Assembly (NCBI RefSeq): GCF_014054725.1
Contig: NZ_CP059563.1
Span: 658,868 to 722,867, forward strand
Origin: Conchiformibius steedae
GTDB taxonomy: Bacteria > Pseudomonadota > Gammaproteobacteria > Burkholderiales > Neisseriaceae
DNA: 64,000 nucleotides
Direction of reading: 5' to 3'
The notes below the pieces were generated by a model. That model had not been told where the DNA came from and made no database searches. It worked only from the letters and a program-made list of their open reading frames with translations. This document shows, in pieces, positions 1-7,782 of this stretch (position 1 is its first letter; the number at the start of each line of letters is the position of its first letter). The translations under genes were made by a program, and so were the position numbers.

Positions 1-523
1 CAGGGCGACCGCCGTGCAGGGCTTCCACACGCACTTTTGCCATGCCTTGTTTGACAAAACCCAAACGGGCGGCAGCGGCTTTAGACAAATCAATCACGCG
101 TTTGCCGTGGAAAGGTCCGCGGTCGTTGATGCGTACAATCACGTTTTTGCCGTTATCCAGATTGCTGACGCGTACCACCGTACCCAGCGGCAGGGTTTTG
201 TGGGCAGCGGTTAGGGCGTGCATATTGTAACGTTCGCCGTTGCTGGTTTTTTTACCGTGAAACCCCGGACCGTACCAAGAGGCTTTGCCGGTTTGGACAA
301 AGTTTTTGGCACTTGCCAAGGGGTGATAACGCACGCCTTTAACCACATAGCTGCGTTGGGTGGCTTTTTGGGCGCGTTTGGTTTTCAGTGCCTGTTTCAC
401 GGGTTTGACAGATTGCGCCCGCACGGTAAAGGTGGGTGCAGCTTGGGCGCGGTTAATCAATGCCGTACCGATTAACATCAGGGCAATCACGACTATAAAG
501 AAAATATCTTGTTTTTTAGACAA
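1..523 (-). CDS. rlpA: RlpA-like septal lytic transglycosylase / DPBB protein (partial, 3' end outside window)
   Basis: RlpA proteins are envelope proteins of the rare-lipoprotein-A family that bind or cleave denuded peptidoglycan at the septum. The visible 174 codons hold an N-terminal hydrophobic segment (about residues 7-24), a basic linker, then the double-psi beta-barrel: ASWYG at 81-85, followed by SNGE, LPLGT and RINDRGPF. There is no lipobox cysteine after the hydrophobic segment. No ATG opens the frame; I chose TTG at 523, with another TTG 12 bases further upstream. The gene runs the same way as trmL and begins about 50 bases after it, so co-transcription is likely. The C-terminus, including any SPOR domain, lies beyond base 1. 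Family is secure; the start is uncertain. Confidence 0.85.
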   Translation of the reverse strand, partial: MSKKQDIFFIVVIALMLIGTALINRAQAAPTFTVRAQSVKPVKQALKTKRAQKATQRSYVVKGVRYHPLASAKNFVQTGKASWYGPGFHGKKTSNGERYNMHALTAAHKTLPLGTVVRVSNLDNGKNVIVRINDRGPFHGKRVIDLSKAAAARLGFVKQGMAKVRVEALHGGRP

Positions 524-571
524 GGGGTCATCCAATTCTTGAGTTGTTGAAGTGGGTAAAATCAGACGGGT

Positions 572-1036
572 TTACACGCCGCCGCGGTAGTCCAGCTGCC
601 GCCATGCTTCAAAAATGGTAACGGCAACGGTGTTGGATAAATTCATGCTGCGGCTGTTCGCCATCATGGGGAGGCGGATTTTGCGTTCGGGCGGCAGGCT
701 GTCGAGAATCTCGGCAGGCAGTCCGCGTGTTTCCGGACCGAACACAAACACATCGCCTTCGCCAAAACCTGCTTGGTCGGGGCGTGCCGTGCCTTTGGTG
801 GTCAGCGCGAAAATCCGTTTGCCTGCCAGCTGCTGCAGGCAGTCGGCAAAACTGTCGTGTACCACCATATCGGCAAACTCGCGGTAATCCAAACCCGCGC
901 GGCGCATTTTGGCGCTGTCGAGCGGAAAGCCCAAGGGTTTGACCAAATGCAGCTTGCAGCCGGTATTGGCACACAAGCGGATAATATTGCCCGTATTAGG
1001 AGGAATTTCTGGCTGATAGAGCACAATGCTGAACAT
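572..1036 (-). CDS. trmL: tRNA (cytidine/uridine-2'-O-)-methyltransferase TrmL
   Basis: TrmL (YibK) uses S-adenosylmethionine to 2'-O-methylate the wobble base of tRNA-Leu isoacceptors. The 154-residue protein is close to the 157 residues of E. coli TrmL and is a minimal SPOUT domain. [12 protein letters not shown] near the N-terminus, FGPETRGLP near residue 100 and RSMNLSN near residue 130 are the knot and cofactor motifs. A longer in-frame opening exists up to 1165, but [12 protein letters not shown] is where family members start and it follows a GGATAAACCC ribosome-binding stretch, so I took 1036. It is followed directly by rlpA on the same strand. Confidence 0.93.
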   Translation of the reverse strand: MFSIVLYQPEIPPNTGNIIRLCANTGCKLHLVKPLGFPLDSAKMRRAGLDYREFADMVVHDSFADCLQQLAGKRIFALTTKGTARPDQAGFGEGDVFVFGPETRGLPAEILDSLPPERKIRLPMMANSRSMNLSNTVAVTIFEAWRQLDYRGGV

Positions 1037-1354
1037 GGGTTTATCCAAAAAAACGCCGTTTGTTTTGTTGTTTTTAAACAACAAAGAAACAGCGAATGGG
1101 CGAATATAAACGCATTTTTCTTGAGCAGTCAATTTTTTTAAGGGATTTTTTACCAAAAACGGCAATAGGAATTTTTTAATATTTTGTTTTTAAAAAATAT
1201 TATTTTTTGATGGATGCTTTGTATCGGTAAGATGGTTTGTCAAGAGACAGCGGGATTTTTTGATGGTTTATTTTTCAATGATTTATGATTGGGTGTATCC
1301 GCATGCCCGTTTGCGGGCGCGGGTTGCAGCCGATTCAGCTAAAAAACAGGGCAA
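1037..1354. other. Intergenic region between trmL and comF
   Basis: These 318 bases hold no convincing gene. The part next to trmL is very AT-rich (runs of T and A around 1135-1210) and probably carries its promoter. A short GC hairpin, GCCCG-TTTG-CGGGC, lies at 1305-1318 downstream of the minus-strand comF, but no T-run follows on either strand, so I do not call it a terminator. Confidence 0.5.
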
Positions 1355-2047
1355 TCAGTCGTGATTTTTTGCCAGCACCCATGCGTAAACCTGTGCGCCG
1401 CCGCGTATCAGGGTGTGCGCCAGCGCGTACAGGCTGCTGCCTGTGGTCATCACATCATCTACCAGCAAAATATTTTGTCCGCGAATGTGGTGGTTGAGGC
1501 GGAAAACCTGACGGATATTGCGGGCGCGTTCTTCGCGTCCGAGCGTGCTTTGTGGGGGACGGTGGCGGCGCAAAACGGTATCACGCGGCAGCAGGGCAAA
1601 ACCGTATTCTTCTGCGATGCGCGCAGCCAGTTCTTCGCTTTGGTTAAAACCGCGCTGCAAACGCCGTTCTCGGCTAACGGGCATACCCAAAACCGCATCT
1701 ATTTCACTGTTTTCCAACCACGGCGGCGGCGCGTGGCGCATTGTCTGCCAAAAGGCTTCCAATAAGGCACTGTGTCCTTGGTGTTTCCAACGGTGCAGCA
1801 TAGCAGGAACGGGGGCTTGATAGCGCAAACTGCCCCACACGGCTTGCAACGGCGGCGGTTCGGCTTCGCAATCGGGGCAAACTTGAGCGTTGGCACTGTA
1901 TGCCATACATTTCGGACACAAATGTTCGCCCTGTGCACCCAAGTCCAATAAATCGTCTAAACAGGCTTGGCACAACGCGCCCGCTGCGGCGGCATCGTGG
2001 CATAATGCACACGTTTGTATGGTGGGAAAACGGAAGAACCACGGCAT
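1355..2047 (-). CDS. comF: ComF family protein (phosphoribosyltransferase-like)
   Basis: ComF proteins are amidophosphoribosyltransferase-fold proteins associated with natural transformation. This 230-residue protein starts with a double zinc-ribbon: four CxxC pairs (CALC, CQAC, CPKC, CPDC) within the first 70 residues. A type I PRTase domain follows, with the PRPP-binding loop ILLVDDVMTTGSS near the C-terminus. The start at 2047 follows AAGGGG at 8 bases and overlaps the ATG of the divergent bioH: the two start codons share CATG. An in-frame start at 2092 would extend into bioH and is less likely. Competence fits a lineage that carries DNA uptake words, although the biochemical role of ComF remains unclear. 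Confidence 0.9.
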   Translation of the reverse strand: MPWFFRFPTIQTCALCHDAAAAGALCQACLDDLLDLGAQGEHLCPKCMAYSANAQVCPDCEAEPPPLQAVWGSLRYQAPVPAMLHRWKHQGHSALLEAFWQTMRHAPPPWLENSEIDAVLGMPVSRERRLQRGFNQSEELAARIAEEYGFALLPRDTVLRRHRPPQSTLGREERARNIRQVFRLNHHIRGQNILLVDDVMTTGSSLYALAHTLIRGGAQVYAWVLAKNHD

Positions 2048-2804
2048 GACGATAACCCCTTCTCTTTGCCTGATACACGGTTGGGCAGCCAACGGGCGGA
2101 TTTTTGACGAATTAACACGACATCTGCCCGATACTTGGCAGCATCATGCCCCGCATCTGGCTGGACACGGTGGCACAGCACCAATGCGCCCGCATTTTAG
2201 CGTAAGTGCGGCAGCCGACCAAATCGCGGCGACTTTAAATGCGCCTGTACATTTATTCGGTTGGTCTTTGGGCGGGCTGGTGTCGTTGTTTTTGGCGGCG
2301 CAACATCCGCATAAAGTGAAAAGTTTAACCTTATGCAGCACCTTTGCCCGTTTTGATGCCGCGCCCGACTACCCCGAAGGCGTACAACAAAGCGTTTTGG
2401 ATAAAATGCTGACCCTGTTTCAACAAGATTACCCCAAACACATGAAGCAGTTTTTGCAATTGCAGCTGCTGCACACCCCCGAGCGCGAACAGATTTTGGC
2501 AAACGTATTGCCCGATATGTTGCGCCACGGCACGCCACAGGCTTTAGACGACGCCCTTGCTGCTGTGCGCCGCGCCGATGCCCGTGCTTTTTTGCCGCGC
2601 ATCCGTGTGCCTGTACTGCTGCTTTGGGGTGGGCGCGACAATGTTACCCCGCCGCGCATGGGAGATTATTTATTGCGCCACTTACCCGATGCCCGACTGC
2701 ACACCATCGCCCGCGCCGCCCATGCCCCGTTTTTAAGCCACAGCCGCGAAAGCGCACAGGTTTGGGCAGATTTTGTGCAAGCGGTAGAAACTTGTTGTCC
2801 TTAA
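2046..2804 (+). CDS. bioH: Pimeloyl-[acyl-carrier protein] methyl ester esterase BioH
   Basis: BioH releases methanol from pimeloyl-ACP methyl ester, ending the disguised fatty-acid route to biotin. The 252-residue alpha/beta hydrolase shows the oxyanion strand LCLIHGW (8-13), the nucleophile elbow GWSLGG with Ser74, the acid in GGRDNVTP near residue 205 and the catalytic His in RAAHAPF near residue 230. The start at 2046 follows GGAAG at 9 bases; it overlaps the comF start on the opposite strand by two bases. Upstream in-frame starts at 1890 and 2019 lie inside comF and are rejected. Other pimeloyl-ester esterases share the fold, but the neisserial context and sequence favour BioH. Confidence 0.88.
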   Translation: MTITPSLCLIHGWAANGRIFDELTRHLPDTWQHHAPHLAGHGGTAPMRPHFSVSAAADQIAATLNAPVHLFGWSLGGLVSLFLAAQHPHKVKSLTLCSTFARFDAAPDYPEGVQQSVLDKMLTLFQQDYPKHMKQFLQLQLLHTPEREQILANVLPDMLRHGTPQALDDALAAVRRADARAFLPRIRVPVLLLWGGRDNVTPPRMGDYLLRHLPDARLHTIARAAHAPFLSHSRESAQVWADFVQAVETCCP

Positions 2805-2874
2805 GCATTGCCAGCAATCCGCTTTTTGTGGTATAAACCGCCGTTTCTGTATTTAAAAATTTGGAGCAACCATT

Positions 2875-3111
2875 ATGGCACGAGTTTGCAAAATTACGGG
2901 CAAACGTCCGATGTCGGGCAACAACGTTTCCCACGCCAACAACAAAACCAAACGCCGCTTCCTGCCCAACCTGCAATCCCGCCGTTTTTGGGTAGAAAGC
3001 GAAAACCGTTGGGTGCGTTTGCGCGTTTCCAACGCCGCTTTGCGTACCATCGACAAAAACGGCATTGACGCGGTGCTGGCAGATTTGCGCGCCCGTGGTG
3101 AAGTAATTTAA
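2875..3111 (+). CDS. rpmB: 50S ribosomal protein L28
   Basis: L28 is a small basic protein of the large ribosomal subunit. The 78 residues are the full length for the family, beginning [20 protein letters not shown] and carrying the conserved KRRFLPNLQ and RFWV segments. The start follows TTGGAGCAACC. A TGGTATAAA extended -10 box lies about 40 bases upstream (near 2830), which would let this two-gene ribosomal unit be transcribed apart from bioH. rpmG follows after 31 bases and the pair ends at a hairpin terminator. Confidence 0.97.
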   Translation: MARVCKITGKRPMSGNNVSHANNKTKRRFLPNLQSRRFWVESENRWVRLRVSNAALRTIDKNGIDAVLADLRARGEVI

Positions 3112-3142
3112 TTTGCCAATATTATTTTAAGGAATCAAAATC

Positions 3143-3298
3143 ATGCGCGATAAAATCAAATTGGAATCCACCGCAGGTACCGGTCATTTCTACACCACTA
3201 CTAAAAACAAACGCACCATGCCTGGCAAACTGGAAATCAAAAAATTTGACCCCGTTGCCCGCAAGCACGTTATTTACAAAGAAACCAAACTGAAATAA
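3143..3298 (+). CDS. rpmG: 50S ribosomal protein L33
   Basis: L33 is a 51-residue large-subunit protein. The reading frame from ATG at 3143 gives [20 protein letters not shown] and ends KETKLK, a textbook L33 of full length. The ribosome-binding site is AAGGAATC, 7 bases before the ATG. No zinc-ribbon CxxC pairs are present, so this is the zinc-independent (C-minus) form. It follows rpmB and precedes a terminator at 3311-3345. Confidence 0.97.
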   Translation: MRDKIKLESTAGTGHFYTTTKNKRTMPGKLEIKKFDPVARKHVIYKETKLK

Positions 3299-3310
3299 TA
3301 TGGTTTTTGT

Positions 3311-3345
3311 CCCCGCTGCCTAATGGTTGGCGGGGATTTTTCTTT
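3311..3345 (+). terminator. Rho-independent terminator of rpmB-rpmG
   Basis: CCCCGC at 3311-3316 pairs with GCGGGG at 3330-3335 and is followed by a T-rich tract. It sits 12 bases after the rpmG stop. Confidence 0.85.
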
Positions 3346-3382
3346 TTTAAACAATAATTTTTGCAGATGATGATTTTTTTGC

Positions 3383-3411
3383 TTGTCAAAAATAAAATTC
3401 CTGCGTAAAAT
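3383..3411 (+). promoter_or_regulatory. Sigma-70 promoter of tRNA-Thr
   Basis: TTGTCA at 3383-3388 and TAAAAT at 3406-3411 are separated by 17 bases. The predicted start falls just before the tRNA at 3424. Confidence 0.75.
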
Positions 3412-3423
3412 ACACACTTCTTT

Positions 3424-3499
3424 GCCGGTGTAGCTCAGTTGGTAGAGCACCTGACTTGTAATCAGGGGGTCGCGAGTTCGATTCCTGCCGCCGGCACCA
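3424..3499 (+). tRNA. tRNA-Thr (anticodon TGT), CCA encoded
   Basis: The 76-base gene folds as a standard cloverleaf. The acceptor stem is GCCGGTG with CGCCGGC (one G-T pair), there is a D-loop AGCTCAGTTGGTAGAGC, an anticodon loop CTTGTAA with anticodon TGT, and a T-arm GTTCGATTC. The CCA end is encoded at 3497-3499. Its 3' part is the apparent integration target of the element that follows: the core TCCTGCCGCC (3483-3492) recurs at 13892-13901. The gene remains intact, as is usual when a tyrosine integrase uses a tRNA 3' end. Confidence 0.97.
3476..3492 (+). other. attL core (tRNA-Thr 3' end)
   Basis: AGTTCG (from 3475) then, two bases on, TCCTGCCGCC at 3483-3492 inside the T-arm and acceptor of tRNA-Thr. 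The same arrangement, with only the two middle bases changed, appears at 13884-13901. This is the likely left attachment core of the element. Confidence 0.7.
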
Positions 3500-3511
3500 C
3501 ACTATAAAAAA

Positions 3512-3536
3512 GCAGCCCTTTTCGGGCTGTTTTTTT
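3512..3536 (+). terminator. Terminator after tRNA-Thr
   Basis: CAGCCC, TTTT, GGGCTG and a seven-T run, directly downstream of the tRNA CCA end. A close relative of this hairpin with the same flanks (AAAAAAGCAGCC before, TTTTTTACGTCTT after) lies at 13909-13935 beyond attR. Confidence 0.85.
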
Positions 3537-3666
3537 ACGTCTTACACCGTCTATCTTTATCTACTAATCATTTGTTTTAAAAATATTTATCTAAAATCTT
3601 TGGCTGTGTTTTCCCCTGTTTGCCGTCTATTTTTGTCTATTGCCGCCTTATTGAAGCAACAAAACA

Positions 3667-3716
3667 TTGGGGGTATATTTGGGGGTACGAAAAAATCCAC
3701 CTGAAAAAATACCCCC
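3667..3716. repeat. Left-end GGGGGTA repeats (candidate integrase arm sites)
   Basis: GGGGGTA occurs at 3669-3675 and 3681-3687, with an inverted copy TACCCCC at 3710-3716 just before the integrase ATG. The 22 bases at 3667-3688 match 13811-13832 at the other end with one mismatch. Position next to each attachment core suggests integrase arm sites; overlap with the int leader would allow autoregulation. Confidence 0.6.
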
Positions 3717-3719
3717 ACC

Positions 3720-4916
3720 ATGCCCCTAAATGACCGCCAAATCAGGAATACCAAGCCCAAAGACAAACCGTATAAGCTGACCGATGCAAACGGCTTATTC
3801 CTGCTGGTTACGCCTGCAGGGGGCAAGCTGTGGCGTTTCAAATACCGTGTGGACGGTAAGGAAAAGTTATTGTCGTTGGGAAAATACCCCGATGTTTCGC
3901 TAATGGAAGCACGGGAAGCGAGAGAGCAGGCAAAGCAGATGCTGGCACAGGGTACAGACCCATCAGCAGCCAAGCAGCAAACCAAACGGGAGAAACAAGA
4001 CAGGCTTGCCAATACCTTTGCTAGCCTTGCCCGCGAATGGCACGAAAAGAACCGTTACCGTTGGAAGCCCAAACACGCAGAGCGGATATGGATTTACTTT
4101 GAAAACGATGTATTCCCCACCATTGGCAGCTTACCGATTAGCGAAATACGGGTAAAACACATTAAAGCCATGTTGGACGGTATCAGCGCAAGGGGTGTGT
4201 ATGAAACCGCCGAAAAAATCCGCCAATGGACGGGCGCGGTGTTTAAGTATGCCGCCATGTTGGAGCTGACCGAGAATAATCCCGCCATGCTGCTGCAAGG
4301 TTATCTAGCCAAGCAGGAAACCGAGCATATGCCCGCCTTACCGCATGGGGAATTGACGGAGTTTTACCGCCGTTTAAGCGTTGCCGATGCCGAGCCAGCG
4401 AATAAGCTAGGCATTATGATTCTGATGCTGGTGTTCGTACGCAATACCGAATTGCGCGGCGCACAATGGCATGAGATAGATTGGGCGCAGCGGCAATGGT
4501 TAATCCCCGCAGAGCGCATGAAAAAAACACGCGACCATGTTGTACCGTTGGCAGATTGGACGGTAGAGCTGCTGCATAAGCTGCAAGCCATAACGGGGCA
4601 TACGCCTTACCTGTTCCCCAGTCGCACCAAAAACGGCTATATCAGTGAAAATACATTTGGCAATATTATCAACAGCATGGGTTACAAAGGCATTGCCACC
4701 CCGCACGGCTTCCGCAGTCTAGCCAGCAGTACACTGAATGAGCAGGGCTTTAATCCCGATGCCATAGAGCGGCAATTAGCCCACGTTCCGCAAGACAAGG
4801 TACGCGCCGCATACAATAGAACGGAATATCTGACCGAAAGGATTGAGATGATGCAATGGTACGCCGACCACCTGAAGCAGTATTATGATGAAGCAGAGCG
4901 CAGCCCGATAGTGTGA
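3720..4916 (+). CDS. int: Tyrosine integrase, P4/DUF4102 family
   Basis: A 398-residue site-specific recombinase that should integrate and excise the element at tRNA-Thr. An N-terminal DUF4102 arm-binding domain covers about residues 1-90 (KPYKLTDANGLFLLV, LSLGKYPDVSLMEAR). A core-binding region covers about 98-195. The catalytic domain shows Arg246 (ELRGAQW), His329 and Arg332 in HGFR, His355 (LAHVP) and Tyr365 (AAYNRTEY), so all canonical residues are present. The ATG at 3720 has a poor ribosome-binding site, and the leader is occupied by GGGGGTA repeats, hinting at self-control. It lies 220 bases downstream of the tRNA in the usual orientation for a P4-type island. Confidence 0.95.
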   Translation: MPLNDRQIRNTKPKDKPYKLTDANGLFLLVTPAGGKLWRFKYRVDGKEKLLSLGKYPDVSLMEAREAREQAKQMLAQGTDPSAAKQQTKREKQDRLANTFASLAREWHEKNRYRWKPKHAERIWIYFENDVFPTIGSLPISEIRVKHIKAMLDGISARGVYETAEKIRQWTGAVFKYAAMLELTENNPAMLLQGYLAKQETEHMPALPHGELTEFYRRLSVADAEPANKLGIMILMLVFVRNTELRGAQWHEIDWAQRQWLIPAERMKKTRDHVVPLADWTVELLHKLQAITGHTPYLFPSRTKNGYISENTFGNIINSMGYKGIATPHGFRSLASSTLNEQGFNPDAIERQLAHVPQDKVRAAYNRTEYLTERIEMMQWYADHLKQYYDEAERSPIV

Positions 4917-4922
4917 AGCACC

Positions 4923-4954
4923 ACGCCCTTATGATAAACCGTAAGGGCGTTTTG
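4923..4954 (+). terminator. Terminator of integrase gene
   Basis: ACGCCCTTA at 4923-4931 pairs perfectly with TAAGGGCGT at 4942-4950, followed by TTTTGTG. It lies 7 bases after the int stop codon. Confidence 0.8.
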
Positions 4955-5803
4955 TGTGGGCGCGTGGGGCGCGGCTGGTGTTGGGGCAAGCCTTTGGAAA
5001 CAGTCTTTTAGCAGGCAGAGTGAGCCATATAGACCCCCACACGTGAGATTAAAATTGATGGGAATATGGGAATAAAGATTAAAAACAATCTATTTTTTAA
5101 AATAAGTTTTTTATAAACAGTAATTTAATTGTTTTTTCCTGTTCCCAAACGGTGTGGGAATCTTGTGGGAATGCGTGGGAATCTTGGGAATGTATTTAAA
5201 TACAAATGTTTATTGTGGGAATGTTTGCAATGGGGGTGGGGTTTGAGTTGTATGGTTTGGGGTTTCTAGACCCCACGCACTCTCATTGGTATTTTTTTGG
5301 CATTTTGGGCGGGTTTTGTTAAGGGGTTTTTTGTTAATGTTAGGGTGGGTGGTTTGCCTTTGCTGCCTGCTATGGGTTAGGTACTTCCCGCCGTTCCGAC
5401 CGTTCGGGTAGTTCAAGCCGCTTTTTTTGTGAAGTGTGGTGGGCTGCTGACTTCCTTCCTGTGTAAAAAATGATGAAAAACAAGGGGTATTGGGGAAAGT
5501 GGGGCAGGGCGGGGGTGCGTAAAGTTCGGCGGCGGGTGCGGCGGATACCGCATAGACCCTTATTCATGGAATTTTTTTCCCCTGTAAACGTGTTAAAGTT
5601 AATGGTTTAACAGTTGTTAATCAATGATTTGAGCGCAATTTTATTGCGTGGTTTTGAACGGGCTGCGGCGGTGTGGAAGATATGCAGGGCTTGCCCTTTC
5701 CCTGCCTGCCGCAGCGCAGCTTTCGGGTTTGAAATGAAAGGATTGTAGCCGTTATAGAATGCAGATAGAATGCGGCAGACACACCAGCAAAGGAAATCTT
5801 ATT
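4955..5803. other. 849-base non-coding region with TGGGAAT repeats
   Basis: No credible gene on either strand between int and the 368-aa protein. The region holds a TGGGAAT array (5059-5222), a hairpin GGGGTTTCTAGACCCC at 5259-5274 and a second hairpin GCAGGG/CCCTGC at 5684-5705. The length, repeats and AT-rich tract at 5075-5150 suit a replication or regulatory site, and a small RNA is possible. Confidence 0.6.
5059..5222 (+). repeat. Left TGGGAAT iteron array (direct orientation)
   Basis: Seven copies of TGGGAAT start at 5059, 5067, 5155, 5166, 5176, 5185 and 5216; four of them follow each other at 9-11 base intervals, about one helical turn. An AT-rich stretch separates the first pair from the rest. 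Copies in the opposite orientation cluster at 13146-13223. The pattern resembles initiator-binding iterons. Confidence 0.75.
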
Positions 5804-6910
5804 ATGGCAACGGCGGTTACTTCACGCGATACGGTAGCGGGAATAGGGGCAATGGCATTATTGGCGGCAGAGAAGCCGTTTTTTCAGTCGGCGGCGCAAT
5901 TAGTGGCAGAGCGGGGGCAGATGGTAAAAATGCAAAGCCAGCTTGTTGCTGAAGTGGAAAGGCAGCGTTATCAGGAAATGATGGGCGGTTTATCTGCGCA
6001 TGAACGTTTGGGAAGTATGCGGTATGAAAGCGTAAACAGCATGATGGCTAAATATAGCAGCATATTGGCGGAACGCGGTACGTTTTCTATGTGGAAACAA
6101 TTGGAAAAGATGCAAGCTGCTGAAGCGGAAAGGTGGCAGTGTTATCAGGGAATGGCGGGCGGTTTGGCTGAACATGAACGTTTTGGAAAAATAAGGCAAT
6201 TTGCTAAAACGGGAACACGGATAAGCGATTTAGCTGCTGCTGCTGAACACCTGACCCTGACGGGAACGCGGCGGGAAAGTTTGGCTAATATGGCGGCTGA
6301 ATATAGCGGTATATTGGCGGAACGCGGTATGTTTTCTATGCGGGAACACTTGGAGAAAATGCAAGCCGATGCCGCTAAAGTATGGCAGGAGAGCAAAGCC
6401 CGTTCCCTGTCTGAATGCGTTAAAGAGCATGAAGCCCGTTTAGAGCGGCTAATCCGCCCGAATCCTGCGATTTTGGCATTGATGCGGGGCAATCCCCCGT
6501 CCGAGCCGAAAACGCCCGTTTCCGAGCCGCTACGCACGCCGCCGCCACAAGCCCAATCCCCTTTGCCTGCCCCCCAGCCAGTGCCGCAGCCTGAAAACGG
6601 TATTTCTGCACGACACCAGCCGCCCGCGCCCGCTGTTTCCGAGCCACAGCCCGAGCCGCAGTTTGTGATTGACGGCAAAGCAGTAAGCGAAACGGAATAT
6701 CAAGATTGGGTGGTAAGTAACCATTATCGGACAATCGGGCAGAAAGGCAATTATGCACGCGGGGCAGTGAAGCGGCAGATTATCGCCGACTTTATTCGGG
6801 AAAACCGTGAATTTGGCACGTCTAAAAACCAGTTTGCTGCCAAGCACCATAAGCGGTACAGCCGTACCTACGCCACGATACGCAATATTTTGAAAAAAGT
6901 TACCGTTTAA
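5804..6910 (+). CDS. Unknown 368-aa element protein with internal repeat and proline-rich linker
   Basis: I do not recognise this family. The N-terminal two thirds is charged and probably helical, and contains a duplicated module: GGLSAHERLG ... SILAERGTFSM..LEKMQA recurs as GGLAEHERFG ... GILAERGMFSM..LEKMQA. About 225-295 is a Pro/Glu-rich linker (repeated SEP, PQP). The last 75 residues form a compact basic module (YQDWVVSNHYRTIGQKGNY ... YSRTYATIRNILKKV) that could bind DNA. ATG at 5804 follows AAAGGAAA, so an upstream in-frame ATG at 5759 is rejected. A terminator follows at 6926. It is a single-gene unit in the slot where P4-like satellites often carry accessory genes, but no defence or virulence motif is visible. 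Confidence 0.8.
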   Translation: MATAVTSRDTVAGIGAMALLAAEKPFFQSAAQLVAERGQMVKMQSQLVAEVERQRYQEMMGGLSAHERLGSMRYESVNSMMAKYSSILAERGTFSMWKQLEKMQAAEAERWQCYQGMAGGLAEHERFGKIRQFAKTGTRISDLAAAAEHLTLTGTRRESLANMAAEYSGILAERGMFSMREHLEKMQADAAKVWQESKARSLSECVKEHEARLERLIRPNPAILALMRGNPPSEPKTPVSEPLRTPPPQAQSPLPAPQPVPQPENGISARHQPPAPAVSEPQPEPQFVIDGKAVSETEYQDWVVSNHYRTIGQKGNYARGAVKRQIIADFIRENREFGTSKNQFAAKHHKRYSRTYATIRNILKKVTV

Positions 6911-6925
6911 ATGCTTTTCTTAACG

Positions 6926-6950
6926 CCGCCTTGAAAAAGGCGGTTTTTTT
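6926..6950 (+). terminator. Terminator after the 368-aa gene
   Basis: CCGCCTT at 6926-6932 pairs with AAGGCGG at 6937-6943, followed by seven T. Confidence 0.88.
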
Positions 6951-6996
6951 ACGTTTGAACAAACAGATAGGGGGGTATATTCGCAGGGTTTGTGCC

Positions 6997-7021
6997 ATGC
7001 ACAATCGCAAATATTGTGCAT
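6997..7021. promoter_or_regulatory. Perfect 9-bp palindromic operator candidate upstream of alpA
   Basis: ATGCACAAT at 6997-7005 and ATTGTGCAT at 7013-7021 are perfect inverted copies with a 7-base spacer. They lie about 80 bases before the AlpA start and 20 bases after a GGGGGGTA motif. This is a plausible operator for a dimeric regulator of the early operon; which protein binds is not known. Confidence 0.6.
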
Positions 7022-7097
7022 AGGCAAGGGGAAAAACAGGGCTTATGATGGCTGCCAATGCCTAACGGCGATTGTGATTAACCCAAAGGACACCAGC

Positions 7098-7325
7098 ATG
7101 AATGAAATTGTTTTTTTGCGTATGCCCGAAATGATGAAACGCACGGGCTTGAGCCGAGCAGCGATTTACTGCAAAGCCAATCCCAAAGACCGCCGCTTTG
7201 ACCCGCATTTTCCGCAGCCTGTGAAAATTACCGATACCGCTACGGGCTGGGTGGAAAGTGAAGTAAACGCATGGTTGGCGCACCGTATCGCTGTTTCTCG
7301 CCAAAAAGGGGGCAAACATGAATAA
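7098..7325 (+). CDS. AlpA-family helix-turn-helix regulator
   Basis: AlpA-like proteins are small MerR-fold DNA-binding proteins that activate or assist excision of P4-type islands. The 75 residues show the family core FLRMPEMMKRTGLSRAAIY, then FPQPVKI and a GWVESEVNAWLAHRI recognition and wing segment near the C-terminus. The start at 7098 follows AAAGGA at 9 bases. It is the first gene of an apparent operon and its stop overlaps the next gene by 8 bases. The 9-bp palindrome at 6997-7021 lies upstream. Role as activator or excision factor is inferred from family and position. Confidence 0.88.
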   Translation: MNEIVFLRMPEMMKRTGLSRAAIYCKANPKDRRFDPHFPQPVKITDTATGWVESEVNAWLAHRIAVSRQKGGKHE

Positions 7326-7782
7326 GCTGCCGCCGATTGCGCTGATGAGCCGAGACGATACGCATTTTTATGTTTTGCTGACCGATAAGGACAGCCTGAA
7401 GCAATGGTTTGAGAGCGGCAGACTGTGGCAGTATTCATCAGTTGCCAAGTTGATAAAAAGTGAAGCGCAAGAGCAGGGCTTGTTTAATCAAACCCTTGCG
7501 ATGGCGCACCATTATGATGCGCTGCTGTTTCATTTGTCTGCCCCTGCCTGCATTGATGATGCGCTGGCGCAAATGGCGTTTGTTTGCCGTTTGTATGATT
7601 TGTTTTTAGCGCGGAAAGTGCCGCCTATGCGGGCATTGCGCGAATGGCAGGCGCAGATTTGGGAAACGGGTGTTTTACCCTACGGGCAGCCGTGCCGTTC
7701 CCAATCCAGTTATTCACGGCTTGCCTGCGCCCTTGTACCACAGCTAAAGGGTGCGATGGGTAAAGCCCCGCGCCCGCACTAG
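7318..7782 (+). CDS. Unknown 154-aa element protein
   Basis: I do not recognise a family. It is a soluble, mixed-charge protein without signal peptide or membrane segment, with a helical middle (MAHHYDALLFHLSAPACIDDALAQ) and a basic C-terminal tail. The start lies within the last codons of the AlpA gene, so the two are probably translationally coupled. After its stop there is a 359-base gap that carries the C4-like RNA fold. Small uncharacterised proteins beside AlpA are common in P4-type islands; function cannot be stated. Confidence 0.7.
   Translation: MNKLPPIALMSRDDTHFYVLLTDKDSLKQWFESGRLWQYSSVAKLIKSEAQEQGLFNQTLAMAHHYDALLFHLSAPACIDDALAQMAFVCRLYDLFLARKVPPMRALREWQAQIWETGVLPYGQPCRSQSSYSRLACALVPQLKGAMGKAPRPH

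Noticed and set aside
5210-5567. Short minus-strand frames in the non-coding region after int
   Set aside because: No start signals, low-complexity sequence, and they overlap the TGGGAAT repeats.
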